Source: JANNYA01 sp031409855
GTDB lineage: Bacteria > Pseudomonadota > Gammaproteobacteria > Xanthomonadales > SZUA-5
Length of the DNA stretch: 18,953 nt
Assembly (NCBI GenBank): GCA_031409855.1
Contig: JANNYA010000211.1
Span: forward strand, 1-18,953
Reading direction: 5' to 3'
The notes beneath the pieces are model-generated. The model ran no database searches, was not told the DNA's origin, and saw only the letters and a list, made by a program, of their open reading frames with translations. Made by a program: the position numbers and the translations under genes. Numbering within the stretch: position 1 is the first letter of the stretch; every line of letters begins with the position of its first letter. This document shows positions 1 through 10,122 of this stretch, piece by piece.

Positions 1-1
1 G

Positions 2-319
2 CGCGGGCAAGTGGTCGGGCGTTGGGATAACCATGAATTCGTCGTTTTGATGCCCTTAGTGCCGGAATTTCAGGCGCAAAAACTTGCCGATACTTTGGTG
101 GCGGCTATTGCCCGCGATATCAACTTAAAAGCCACCGACGCGGCGCTACAGTAAACCGCCAGCATCGGCTTTAGCTAAAAATTCCCCAGCGACACGCACT
201 TTTTGCAATTGCTAGAGCTCACGACCAAGGGCAAGGATCAGGCGAAATATCAGGGCGGCAACACCAGCCGACGCGGCAATGAAGACAACGTCGGTGGCGT
301 TAACTTTCAAAATTTCTAG
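2..319 (+). pseudogene. Decayed 3' end of a GGDEF (diguanylate cyclase) gene
   Basis: One reading frame running in from the left edge gives a recognisable GGDEF-domain C-terminal half interrupted by two in-frame TAA codons (152-154 and 176-178) and ending at TAG 317-319. Before the first stop, VGRWDNHEFVVLMPL sits where active enzymes have 'RWGGEEF(L/V)VLLP', so the GG(D/E)EF signature itself is lost. The stretch AQKLADTLVAAIARDI matches the following helix. Between the stops is TASIGFS, matching the 'VTaSIGfs' strand, and after the second is LLELTTKGKDQAKYQGGN, matching 'LLelAD.ALYrAKqqGrN'. Homology continuing in the same frame across both stops indicates substitution decay, not a frameshift or a short gene. 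Intact relatives make cyclic di-GMP; this copy cannot encode an active GGDEF domain. The upstream part lies outside the window, so a truncated sensor protein could still be made. Confidence 0.8.
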
Positions 320-326
320 CCGCCCG

Positions 327-941
327 CTAGTTTAAATCTTGTTGAGTTGTTTGACTCGGGGGAATCTGGCGAAACGTCAAATTTACTCTGGGCGTACCGA
401 CTGCCGCCATTTTTGGTAGCGCATGTTGGTAATTTTTTTGTGTGGTTCCCGCCATAACGAGCTGGCTTCCCGAGATTAAAATAAGTTCAGTCTTTTCCGG
501 CAGCGTTTTGTGCCGCAAACAAAAACGCCGAGGCGCGCCTAAGCTGACGCTCGCAATCAGTGGCTTCGCGCCTAGTTCAGGCTCGTCATCACTGTGCCAA
601 CCCATGCTATCGGCGCCACTGCGGTAAAAATTCGCCAACACACAGTTAAATTCGCCGAACCCCGCGCCTGCCAATGCTTCGCGCACAATAGTTAACTCAG
701 GCGTCCACGCTTTCGGTTCATAGCGCACTTTGGAATAGCGATAGCTGCAATATGGCTCGCCATGCCAACTGGACAGGCGCGGAGCCGGTATATTGCGGCC
801 AAAAATATTGACCAAATGCGTTTCCCAGGGCGTGCTGGCAATCAAATCGCGCAGCAGTTGCGTCGCTTTCGCATCGTCAAGGAACTGAGGGTAAAACTGC
901 ACATCGGCGTCTACAAGAGGGATTATTCGGGATGAACGCAT
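327..941 (-). CDS. alkB: AlkB-type 2-oxoglutarate/Fe(II)-dependent DNA dealkylase
   Basis: Probable oxidative DNA-repair dioxygenase that removes alkyl groups such as 1-methyladenine and 3-methylcytosine from DNA. The 204-residue product has the family landmarks: PAPRLSSWHG, then NFYRSGADSMGWHSDDEPELG-type iron site with H116 and D118, then IASVSLGAPRRFCLRH, the distal iron ligand H173 in YQHALPK, and RVNLTFR with R185 and R191 for 2-oxoglutarate. It resembles the ALKBH2/3-like bacterial subfamily. The open frame extends to an ATG at 1007, but that has no ribosome-binding site and would cover the met-box-like site. The ATG at 941 has AGGA four bases upstream and begins just before the usual 'D.DV.(F/Y)YP.F' start of the family, so I prefer it. 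It is divergent from metH and convergent with the GGDEF remnant, separated from it by only a few bases. Confidence 0.9.
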   Translation of the reverse strand: MRSSRIIPLVDADVQFYPQFLDDAKATQLLRDLIASTPWETHLVNIFGRNIPAPRLSSWHGEPYCSYRYSKVRYEPKAWTPELTIVREALAGAGFGEFNCVLANFYRSGADSMGWHSDDEPELGAKPLIASVSLGAPRRFCLRHKTLPEKTELILISGSQLVMAGTTQKNYQHALPKMAAVGTPRVNLTFRQIPPSQTTQQDLN

Positions 942-975
942 CGTTTCCTGCAAAGTCTCTAGGTTGGCAAACTTC

Positions 976-991
976 AGACGTCTAGACGCCG
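976..991. promoter_or_regulatory. Tandem met-box-like operator upstream of metH and alkB
   Basis: Two adjacent 8-base units: AGACGTCT (976-983), identical to the MetJ met-box consensus, followed directly by AGACGCCG (984-991), a 6/8 match. MetJ binds two or more such boxes in tandem. The site lies 35 bases upstream of the preferred alkB start and about 98 bases upstream of the metH start, within the divergent control region. A second array of the same build occurs between cysG and cysB. No MetJ gene is in the window, so the binding protein is inferred. Confidence 0.5.
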
Positions 992-1028
992 ATACTGAAC
1001 ACCCCATACGGCGGCGTAGGCTGCGATC

Positions 1029-1054
1029 TATCTCTTTATCGCGATAGAGAGATA
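1029..1054. promoter_or_regulatory. 26-bp near-perfect palindrome in the metH leader/promoter
   Basis: The arms are TATCTCTTTATCG and CGATAGAGAGATA, centred between 1041 and 1042. Twelve of the 13 base pairs are complementary, and the odd one (T against G) would be a wobble pair in RNA. It contains the perfect inner palindrome TATCGCGATA. It lies 35-60 bases before the metH start codon. A symmetric site of this size suggests a dimeric repressor operator. ArsR-family regulators of the methionine cycle such as SahR bind palindromes near metH in some proteobacteria, but I cannot confirm that motif here. A hairpin in the mRNA leader is the alternative. Confidence 0.5.
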
Positions 1055-1088
1055 AACTTTATCCTATCTGGTTTTCCAAGCTATTCCC

Positions 1089-3809
<2,721 letters not shown>

Positions 3810-3842
3810 ACTCACGGGAACGTTGGTAGTTGACAGACAGCG

Positions 3843-4235
3843 TTAGGGAAGCGGACTCATATGCGCATATTTGATGGCGCCGCGATCAAAGCTTACAGTA
3901 GTTTTGCAACCGGCAGCGCGCCCAGAGCTGGCGATCAGGGCATCTGCAAAATCAGCGCCTGTAGCGTAAAGAGAAACAGCCTCGCCAATACGCATCGACT
4001 GCTCAAGGACTAGCTCAGGAGCGCGCAAAAGGCGCGCCAGCAATTCCTGCACTTGGAATTTGGACAGCTTGTATACCCGCTCGAATACCCACACAGACTC
4101 CACCAAGGTCGTTAACGACAAATATCCCTGATTTTCTTTATTCAAAGAGGCGAAAAAAGTGTCCGCTTGCGCCGACTGCCGGAGGTCATCTTGCACCACG
4201 AAACGGACCAATACGTTGGTGTCAATGCCAGTCAT
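3843..4235 (-). CDS. vapC: VapC-type PIN-domain ribonuclease toxin
   Basis: A 130-residue PIN-domain protein, the usual length for VapC toxins, which are Mg2+-dependent RNases neutralised by a cognate antitoxin. The acidic active-site residues are visible: D5 in GIDTNVLVRF, E46 in LVESVWVFE, D95/D98 in GADFADAL and D117 in SFDRGA. The start ATG overlaps the antitoxin stop codon by four bases (ATGA), so the two are translationally coupled. The gene ends 33 bases from the convergent metH stop. All catalytic residues are present, so the toxin appears intact. Confidence 0.92.
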   Translation of the reverse strand: MTGIDTNVLVRFVVQDDLRQSAQADTFFASLNKENQGYLSLTTLVESVWVFERVYKLSKFQVQELLARLLRAPELVLEQSMRIGEAVSLYATGADFADALIASSGRAAGCKTTVSFDRGAIKYAHMSPLP

Positions 4236-4483
4236 GTTTGTAGAAAATTCTCGGCCGCACGCGCGCGCACGGCCTGTGCCATATCATCTAGAGTAGCGTT
4301 GATCGGGCTTTTGCCGAACATCCCGCGAATACTTTGCACACTTACTGCTTCAACAACACGCAAAACAATGGCGTCGCCATGCGGCTCAAAACTAATTTTG
4401 TCGCCCGCATCAATGCCTAAGCGCGCGCGAATTTCTGCGGGTATTGTGACTTGCCCCTTGGTGGTCAATGTTGCGATTCTCAT
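4232..4483 (-). CDS. vapB: AbrB/SpoVT-fold antitoxin (VapB-like)
   Basis: An 83-residue antitoxin and probable autorepressor. The first half, MRIATLTTKGQVTIPAEIR onward to about residue 45, is a classic swapped-hairpin AbrB DNA-binding domain. The C-terminal half (IRGMFGKSP...DDMAQAVRARAAENFL) is the likely VapC-binding tail. The frame stays open to 4567, but the start at 4483 is preferred: it has a purine-rich ribosome-binding site (GAGAGGGCGGA) just upstream and begins exactly at the domain. A longer start would overlap the end of putA. It overlaps vapC by four bases. A small inverted repeat 20-40 bases upstream may be its operator. Confidence 0.9.
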   Translation of the reverse strand: MRIATLTTKGQVTIPAEIRARLGIDAGDKISFEPHGDAIVLRVVEAVSVQSIRGMFGKSPINATLDDMAQAVRARAAENFLQT

Positions 4484-4504
4484 ATTCCGCCCTCTCGTTT
4501 GCGT

Positions 4505-4520
4505 CTTACGAAAAAGTAAG
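4505..4520. promoter_or_regulatory. Possible VapBC operator (inverted repeat)
   Basis: CTTAC (4505-4509) and GTAAG (4516-4520) form an inverted repeat separated by six bases (GAAAAA on the plus strand), 22-37 bases upstream of the vapB start, in the short space between putA and vapB. Toxin-antitoxin operons are usually autorepressed at such sites. The arms are only 5 bp, so chance is a real alternative. Confidence 0.3.
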
Positions 4521-4550
4521 GATACAGGAAAATGAGCGATTTCATCGCCA

Positions 4551-7500
4551 CTAAGCCCCCTGCGCAATCAAAGTCGCATTACCACCCACCGCCGCAGTGT
4601 TTACCGTCAGCGTGCGCTCGGTAACAAATCGATGCAAATAATGCGGGCCGCCCGCTTTCGGGCCGGTGCCGCTCAGGCCTTCGCCACCAAAAGGCTGTAC
4701 GCCGACCACAGCGCCGACCATATTGCGATTGACATAGCAATTGCCGACCCGCACGCGCTTTTGGATGTGCTCGATGGTGGCATCGATGCGGCTGTGGATA
4801 CCTAAGGTCAAGCCGTAGCCGCTGTCGTTAATGCTGTCGATCACCGCATCCAGATCTTTCGCTTGATAACGAATGATATGCAGCACCGGGCCAAATACTT
4901 CGCGCTGCAGCACTTTCAGCGAGGCAATTTCATAGGCGCATGGCGCGAAGAAGGTGCCGCTGGCTAATGATTCTGGCAGCGGCATTTGCGCAACCAAACT
5001 GGCTTCACCAGACGCCACGAGTTTGTCCATTCTTGCTGCGTGATCGAGCAAAATTTTGCGTGCGCCTTGATCAATGACTGGGCCTAAATCGCTAGTCAAT
5101 TGCTCCGGCAAACCCATACGCAGCTCGCCCATCGCGCCCTGCAATAAGTGCGCAACGCGATCTGCAATCACATCGGCAACAAACAGCACACGCGTTGCCG
5201 AACAGCGCTGACCAGCGGAGCCAAATGCGCCGGTAATCGCATCTTTGACAATTTGCTCCGGCAGCGCGGAAGAATCACAAATCAGCGCGTTTTGGCCGCC
5301 GGTTTCTGCGATTAAGGTGGCAATTGCGGCGTCGCGCGCCGCCAATGCGCGGTTGATGGTGCGGGCGGTTTCGGTGGATCCGGTGAAGCAAACGCCAGCG
5401 GTACGCGCGTCCGAACACAGTTTCGCACCCACCGTGGCACCAACGCCCGGCAAAAACTGCAGTACTTCGCGTGGAATACCGGCATCAAACATCAGCTGGG
5501 TGGCGCGGAAAGCCACCAAACTAGTTTGCTCGGCGGGTTTAGCAATCACGGTATTGCCGGTAACCAAGGCGGCGGCAATTTGCCCCAGATAGATCGCGAG
5601 CGGGAAATTCCATGGGCTGACGCAAACGAATACGCCGCGGCCATGCAAAAATAGCTCGTTTGACTCGCCAGTTGGGCCAGTCAGTGTGGTGGGCGTGGCG
5701 AATTCTTTGCGTGCAATCGCGGCGTAATAGCGGCAAAAATCGGCGGCCTCGCGCACTTCACCGATGCCATCGCCCAGTGTTTTACCGGCTTCGAGCGTTA
5801 ACAGGGCGATTAATTCACCGCGATGCAGCTCCAGCAAGTCTGCCGCCCGTTCCAGCGCATCCGCACGCAATTCAACCTTGACGCGATCCCACGCCGGTTG
5901 CGCGCGATGCGCCACTGCCAGCGCATGCTCAACTTGCGCAGCATCAGCGAAGCGGATCTTGCCAACGACACGCGTGTTGTCTGCCGGTGCCAGCACGTCC
6001 GTCCATGGATTGCTGAGGCCTGGCTCAGCGCCACCCAATAGCGGTGCTGCTTGCAAAAATGGCGCGCGCAAGGAGTCAGCAAAGGCTTTTAGCTCACGCT
6101 CATTGCCGTAATTGATGCCTTTGCTGTTTTGCCGATGCATGCCATACAAATTGATCGGCAATGGAATACGCGTGTGCGCCTTGGGCTCAGTCGTGCGCGC
6201 CAATTCGATGGGATCAATCAGCAACTCCGAGATCGCCAAACTTTCGTCGTTGATTTTATTGATGAAACTGGTGTTGGCACCATTCTCTAGCAGCCTGCGC
6301 ACCAAATACGGCAGCAAGTCTTCGTGGCTACCGACCGGCGCATACACGCGACACGGCGCGTTCAAGTGCTCGGCGCCGATGACTTCGGCGTACATATCCG
6401 CACCCATGCCGTGCAGGCGTTGAAACTCAAATTGCGCGCCCTTTCCCGCCGCTTGCGCCATTTGATAAATCGCCGCAATCGTCATCGCATTGTGGGTAGC
6501 GAACTGCGGATAAAAAAGCGTGCCGTAGGACAGCAGTTTTTTCGCGCAAGCAAGAAAACTCAAATCGGTATTGTGTTTGCGGGTAAAAACCGGATAACCC
6601 TGATGCCCTTCAATCTGCGCGCGCTTTATTTCCGAATCCCAATACGCGCCCTTAACCAAGCGCACGCAGATGCGCCGCCCAACCTTCTTGGCCAATTCCG
6701 CCAACTCATCGACGACATACACCGCACGCCGCTGATAAGCCTGCAGCGCCAGCCCAAAACCGGCCCAACCATCCAGCGATGCGTCAGAAAACACCGAGGC
6801 AATAATGTCTAATGACAGCTCCAACCGATCCGCTTCTTCAGCATCAATCGTCATTGGAATACCCACCGATTTCGCCAATTGCGCCAGGCGCAAAATTTTC
6901 GGCACCATCTCATCCATCACTCGCGCACGATTCGCCACTTCATAGCGCGGATGCAGCGCCGACAGTTTGACTGAAATGCTGGGTGCGCCGGTCAAATCCG
7001 CATACGGGCCGCGCGCGCCAATGGCTTTGATCGCGGCTTGATAGGACTCAAAGTAGCGATCCGCGTCCGCTGTGGTTAATGCCGATTCACCCAACATATC
7101 AAAGGAATGGCGATAGCCTCGGCCATCTTTGCCTTCCGAGCGCGCCAATGCTTCTTCGATGGTGCGCCCCATCACGAACTGATGGCCCATGATTTTCATC
7201 GCTTGGCGCACCGCCACGCGTATCACCGGCTCGCCACTGCGGCCAATCATGCGTTTAAGGCTGCTTAGCCAATTTGATTTACTTTCATCCGCCAAATTCA
7301 CCAGTTTCCCGGTCAGCATCAAACCCCAGGTGCCGGCATTGACGAACAACGAATCCGACTTGCCCGCATGCGAGGCCCAGTCCGCTTCCCCCAACTTATC
7401 CGAGATCAATTTGTCCGCCGTGTCGCCATCCGGAATACGCAGCAGCGCTTCGGCGACGCACATCAGCAGCACGCCTTCTTCGCTGGACAGATCGTATTGG

Positions 7501-7742
7501 CGCATTAACGATTCCACCGGCGAGGCCTGATCTTTCTTTTTACGCGTGCGCTCAATCAAATCACCGGCAAGTTTTGTGACTTTCGCCTGCGTTTCCGAGT
7601 CAACTTCGGCAATGCGAATCAATTCGCCTACAACTTCGGCTTCGTCACGGCAAAAGCTTTCGGTCATGCGCTGGCGAGCGGCGTCTTGTTTAGGCGACAA
7701 CGGTGGGTTGAGTAGGATCGATTCGGGCGCGGCGACGGTCAT
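4551..7742 (-). CDS. putA: Bifunctional proline dehydrogenase / delta-1-pyrroline-5-carboxylate dehydrogenase
   Basis: Oxidises proline to glutamate in two steps, using FAD then NAD+, with channelling of the intermediate; usually peripheral at the inner membrane. The 1,063 residues comprise an N-terminal alpha domain (about 15-130); the proline dehydrogenase barrel (about 190-490), with RLVKGAYWDSEIKRAQ, FATHNAMTI, FEFQRLHGMG and RRLLENGANTSFIN; and the aldehyde dehydrogenase module (about 560-1045). That module shows SPWNFPLAIYLGQ, FTGSTE, catalytic Glu813 in AETGGQNA, nucleophile Cys847 in GQRCSATR, and PFGGEGLSGTG. Compared with the 1,320-residue E. coli protein it lacks the N-terminal ribbon-helix-helix DNA-binding domain and the extra C-terminal domain. 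It should therefore be a 'type A', non-autoregulatory PutA. No proline permease gene is beside it. The ATG at 7742 has only a weak upstream AGAAGA. Confidence 0.96.
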   Translation of the reverse strand: MTVAAPESILLNPPLSPKQDAARQRMTESFCRDEAEVVGELIRIAEVDSETQAKVTKLAGDLIERTRKKKDQASPVESLMRQYDLSSEEGVLLMCVAEALLRIPDGDTADKLISDKLGEADWASHAGKSDSLFVNAGTWGLMLTGKLVNLADESKSNWLSSLKRMIGRSGEPVIRVAVRQAMKIMGHQFVMGRTIEEALARSEGKDGRGYRHSFDMLGESALTTADADRYFESYQAAIKAIGARGPYADLTGAPSISVKLSALHPRYEVANRARVMDEMVPKILRLAQLAKSVGIPMTIDAEEADRLELSLDIIASVFSDASLDGWAGFGLALQAYQRRAVYVVDELAELAKKVGRRICVRLVKGAYWDSEIKRAQIEGHQGYPVFTRKHNTDLSFLACAKKLLSYGTLFYPQFATHNAMTIAAIYQMAQAAGKGAQFEFQRLHGMGADMYAEVIGAEHLNAPCRVYAPVGSHEDLLPYLVRRLLENGANTSFINKINDESLAISELLIDPIELARTTEPKAHTRIPLPINLYGMHRQNSKGINYGNERELKAFADSLRAPFLQAAPLLGGAEPGLSNPWTDVLAPADNTRVVGKIRFADAAQVEHALAVAHRAQPAWDRVKVELRADALERAADLLELHRGELIALLTLEAGKTLGDGIGEVREAADFCRYYAAIARKEFATPTTLTGPTGESNELFLHGRGVFVCVSPWNFPLAIYLGQIAAALVTGNTVIAKPAEQTSLVAFRATQLMFDAGIPREVLQFLPGVGATVGAKLCSDARTAGVCFTGSTETARTINRALAARDAAIATLIAETGGQNALICDSSALPEQIVKDAITGAFGSAGQRCSATRVLFVADVIADRVAHLLQGAMGELRMGLPEQLTSDLGPVIDQGARKILLDHAARMDKLVASGEASLVAQMPLPESLASGTFFAPCAYEIASLKVLQREVFGPVLHIIRYQAKDLDAVIDSINDSGYGLTLGIHSRIDATIEHIQKRVRVGNCYVNRNMVGAVVGVQPFGGEGLSGTGPKAGGPHYLHRFVTERTLTVNTAAVGGNATLIAQGA

Positions 7743-7895
7743 AAAAGGTCTTCTACATTCGGAGCTAAATTGTGCGCGGAGAATAGCAGCGGCTGCGCCC
7801 GCGCGTTAGCTTTGAATATCGCCACCAGGCAAATCGGACATAAACATCAACGGCATGTCGCAATACGAAAACTTTGTCTGCTTGCAGCCAAGCCG

Positions 7896-9311
7896 CTACA
7901 GCGAATCTGAAGCAAAATCCGCCAATCTTGAACGCTCGCCACGCCGTAAAGTCACGTGACCGCTGTGTGGCCAAGCTTTAAATCGATCCACGACATAAGT
8001 CAGTCCGCTGGTAGTTTCGGTCAAATAAGGTGTGTCGATTTGCTCGACATTGCCCAAGCAGACGATTTTGGTTCCTGGCCCAGCGCGGGTAATCAAGGTT
8101 TTCATTTGCTTCGGCGTCAAATTTTGCGCTTCGTCGATAATCAAATAGCGGCTCAAAAAAGTGCGCCCACGCATGAAATTCATCGAGCGAATTTTGATGC
8201 GCGAGGCTAATAAATCATTGGTCGCCGCTTTCGCCCAACTGCTGGAATCGCGCGGGCTAGCCAAGACTTCTAAATTATCCTCGAGCGCACCCATCCAAGG
8301 CGTCATTTTTTCTTCTTCGGTGCCGGGCAAAAAGCCAATGTCTTCGCCGACTGGCACGGTAGCCCGCGTGACGATAATTTCCCGGTAGCGCTGTTGATCC
8401 ATCGTTTGCGCCAAACCCGCCGCAAGCGCAAGCAGGGTTTTACCGGTACCCGCCGTGCCGAGTAAGGAGACAAAATCGACTTCTGGGTCCATCAGCAAAT
8501 TCAGCGCGAAATTTTGCTCTCGGTTACGCGCACTGATGCCCCAAACTTGGGCACCACGCCGGTAATCATCAATAATACGCAGCTCAATTTTTTTGCCTTC
8601 GACCTTGGTGACGCGCAGCTCAACCGCTTCTTTAGATTCAAAAAAGACGCCCTGATTCACGTGCCACGCCTGCCCGGCCTTGGCTTTGATGCGATAGCAA
8701 GTGTGGCCGCGCTCAATCCAAGATTCCAATTCTGGGTGCTGCTCCCAAAATTTCTCCGGAACTTCCAAGGTGCCGGAATAAAGTAATGACAAATCATCTA
8801 GCGCGCGGTCATTCTCGTAATCTTCTGCGGCAATGCCGTGAATCGCGGCCTTGATGCGTAAGTTTATGTCTTTACTAACCAACACCGTCGATACATTCGG
8901 GTGCGAATCACGCGCTTCAATCAGCGCCGCAAGTATTTGGTTGTCGGGTTTAACATAGCCAAAGTCTTCTTTCGCCAGCCCACCATTGCCCGCGTTCTTC
9001 GAGGTGCCCGCCTGCAACAACAGCCGCCCCGATGGCTTATTGCCGCCCAAATCCAGCGCGTCTGGGCGCTTCAGTACGATGCCTTCGGCACCGAGCTGGG
9101 CCGCTGTGGCTTTTTCAATCAGCTCGCTCAAAAACCGACTGACTTGCCGCACGTTTCTTGAGACTTCCGACATGCCCTTTTTCGCGGCGTCTAATTCTTC
9201 CAACACCATCATCGGAATGTAGACATCATGTTCTTCAAAGCGGAACAGTGCCGCAGGGTCGTGCATCAGCACATTCGTGTCGAGCACGTAAAGTCGTCGT
9301 TTTTTTGTCAT
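7896..9311 (-). CDS. PIN domain plus PhoH-type ATPase fusion protein
   Basis: A 471-residue two-domain protein of the PhoH2 class, thought to be an ATP-driven RNA helicase/ribonuclease. The N-terminal PIN nuclease domain is at about 6-165 (LYVLDTNVLMHD with D11, VLEELD with E38/E39, a further acidic site near SKDIN 146-150). The PhoH P-loop ATPase is at about 255-460, with Walker A GTAGTGKT (285-292), RATVPVGEDIGFLPG, and Walker B LIIDEAQN (390-397). Both catalytic sites look intact. The start codon lacks an evident Shine-Dalgarno, but no other start fits and the domain begins immediately after it. It follows gcvR on the same strand after 72 bases and may be co-transcribed with it. PhoH proteins are sometimes phosphate-starvation induced, but no Pho box was recognised. 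Confidence 0.93.
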   Translation of the reverse strand: MTKKRRLYVLDTNVLMHDPAALFRFEEHDVYIPMMVLEELDAAKKGMSEVSRNVRQVSRFLSELIEKATAAQLGAEGIVLKRPDALDLGGNKPSGRLLLQAGTSKNAGNGGLAKEDFGYVKPDNQILAALIEARDSHPNVSTVLVSKDINLRIKAAIHGIAAEDYENDRALDDLSLLYSGTLEVPEKFWEQHPELESWIERGHTCYRIKAKAGQAWHVNQGVFFESKEAVELRVTKVEGKKIELRIIDDYRRGAQVWGISARNREQNFALNLLMDPEVDFVSLLGTAGTGKTLLALAAGLAQTMDQQRYREIIVTRATVPVGEDIGFLPGTEEEKMTPWMGALEDNLEVLASPRDSSSWAKAATNDLLASRIKIRSMNFMRGRTFLSRYLIIDEAQNLTPKQMKTLITRAGPGTKIVCLGNVEQIDTPYLTETTSGLTYVVDRFKAWPHSGHVTLRRGERSRLADFASDSL

Positions 9312-9383
9312 GCGTTGATTTAATTTAGATTGTGTGACAGCTGTGTGGCAAAACTGCGCGAACAGCGAGGAAAAAAATGCCGA

Positions 9384-9977
9384 TCAACCTTTAATCGGTT
9401 CCAAAATGGCATCCAAATTCAGCGAATCACAGAACTCCAGGAAATCATCGCGCAGGCCGGCGATGTGCATCGCCATAGGAATGCCGATGCTGAGCGTCGC
9501 GGTAAACATCTCGGCGCCGGTTTGCGCGGCTTTGTAGCGGCTGGAGCTGAGCGTATCGATACTGATATTGCGGCGCGAGAAGAACTCCGCCAACTGATTC
9601 AATACACCCGGGCGATCCGCCGCAATCACTTCAATCGCATAGGGCAAGGTATTACCCGGTAAAACCCGAGCACCCGTGCGCTTGAGCGTGACCACCAGAT
9701 TATCTTCCCGCTGCACGCGCGCAATCGCGGTTTCAAATTTGGCCAGCGCATCCCAACTGCCGCCAGTAAGCAGCTGCACGCAAACTTCGCGGCCCATCAT
9801 GGTCAGGCGCGCTTCGATTAAATTACAGCCAGCGTCCACTACGCGTTTAGTCAAGGACGCCAAAAGCGCGGTTTCACCGCCCGCAATCGCGCTGACAAGT
9901 AGAAAATTATCCTGAACCGGCGGTCGCGATTCAGCTTCGGTCGCGCTGATTTCAGTGCTGAGCTTGAGTTTGGCCAT
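9384..9977 (-). CDS. gcvR: Glycine cleavage system regulator, two ACT domains (GcvR-like)
   Basis: The 197-residue product has two tandem ACT domains: about 25-100 (LLVSAIAGGETALLASLTKR...GREVCVQLLTG) and about 110-190 (YAIEVIAADRPGVLNQLAEF...EMFTATLSIGIP). There is no DNA-binding domain, as in E. coli GcvR, which restrains the activator GcvA by protein contact in response to glycine. It is divergent from dapA, and a dapA-gcvR neighbourhood is also found in E. coli. In E. coli and, as I recall, in xanthomonads, the peroxiredoxin gene bcp follows gcvR; here the next gene is phoH. The regulatory partner GcvA is not in the window. The start is the first ATG and lacks a strong Shine-Dalgarno. Confidence 0.85.
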   Translation of the reverse strand: MAKLKLSTEISATEAESRPPVQDNFLLVSAIAGGETALLASLTKRVVDAGCNLIEARLTMMGREVCVQLLTGGSWDALAKFETAIARVQREDNLVVTLKRTGARVLPGNTLPYAIEVIAADRPGVLNQLAEFFSRRNISIDTLSSSRYKAAQTGAEMFTATLSIGIPMAMHIAGLRDDFLEFCDSLNLDAILEPIKG

Positions 9978-10122
9978 AATTCGGGCGTTAGCCTTGATTG
10001 AACTGATGCCTCAGCATACTTGTGGCATACAAGGTGCCGCAACTAACATCGACACATTAACGTAAAACATCCAAGCCAAGTGTGTTTTGCTTGTGTGAAA
10101 CATCCAACCAAAAACACTTTCA

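Noticed and set aside
942..1007. Longer alkB start at 1007 adding 22 residues
   Set aside because: There is no ribosome-binding site there, the extra residues are not typical of the family, and the segment contains the met-box-like operator.
942..1088. SAM or SAH riboswitch upstream of metH
   Set aside because: I looked for the conserved cores of these riboswitches and saw only the simple palindrome at 1029-1054; there is no multi-helix architecture.
6324..6812. 162-residue open frame on the plus strand inside putA
   Set aside because: It is complementary to the well-conserved proline dehydrogenase barrel, and the translation is Arg-rich without any motif.
7955..9355. Two similar ~21-base stretches around GTGAC-GCTGTGTGGC near 7955 and 9335 flanking phoH
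   Set aside because: They match at about 18 of 21 positions, but a few such pairs are expected by chance in a window of this size, and one lies in the phoH coding sequence.
10066..10107. Repeated ACATCCAA before dapA as a possible operator pair
   Set aside because: The shared core is only eight bases, is not symmetric, and matches no regulator site I know.
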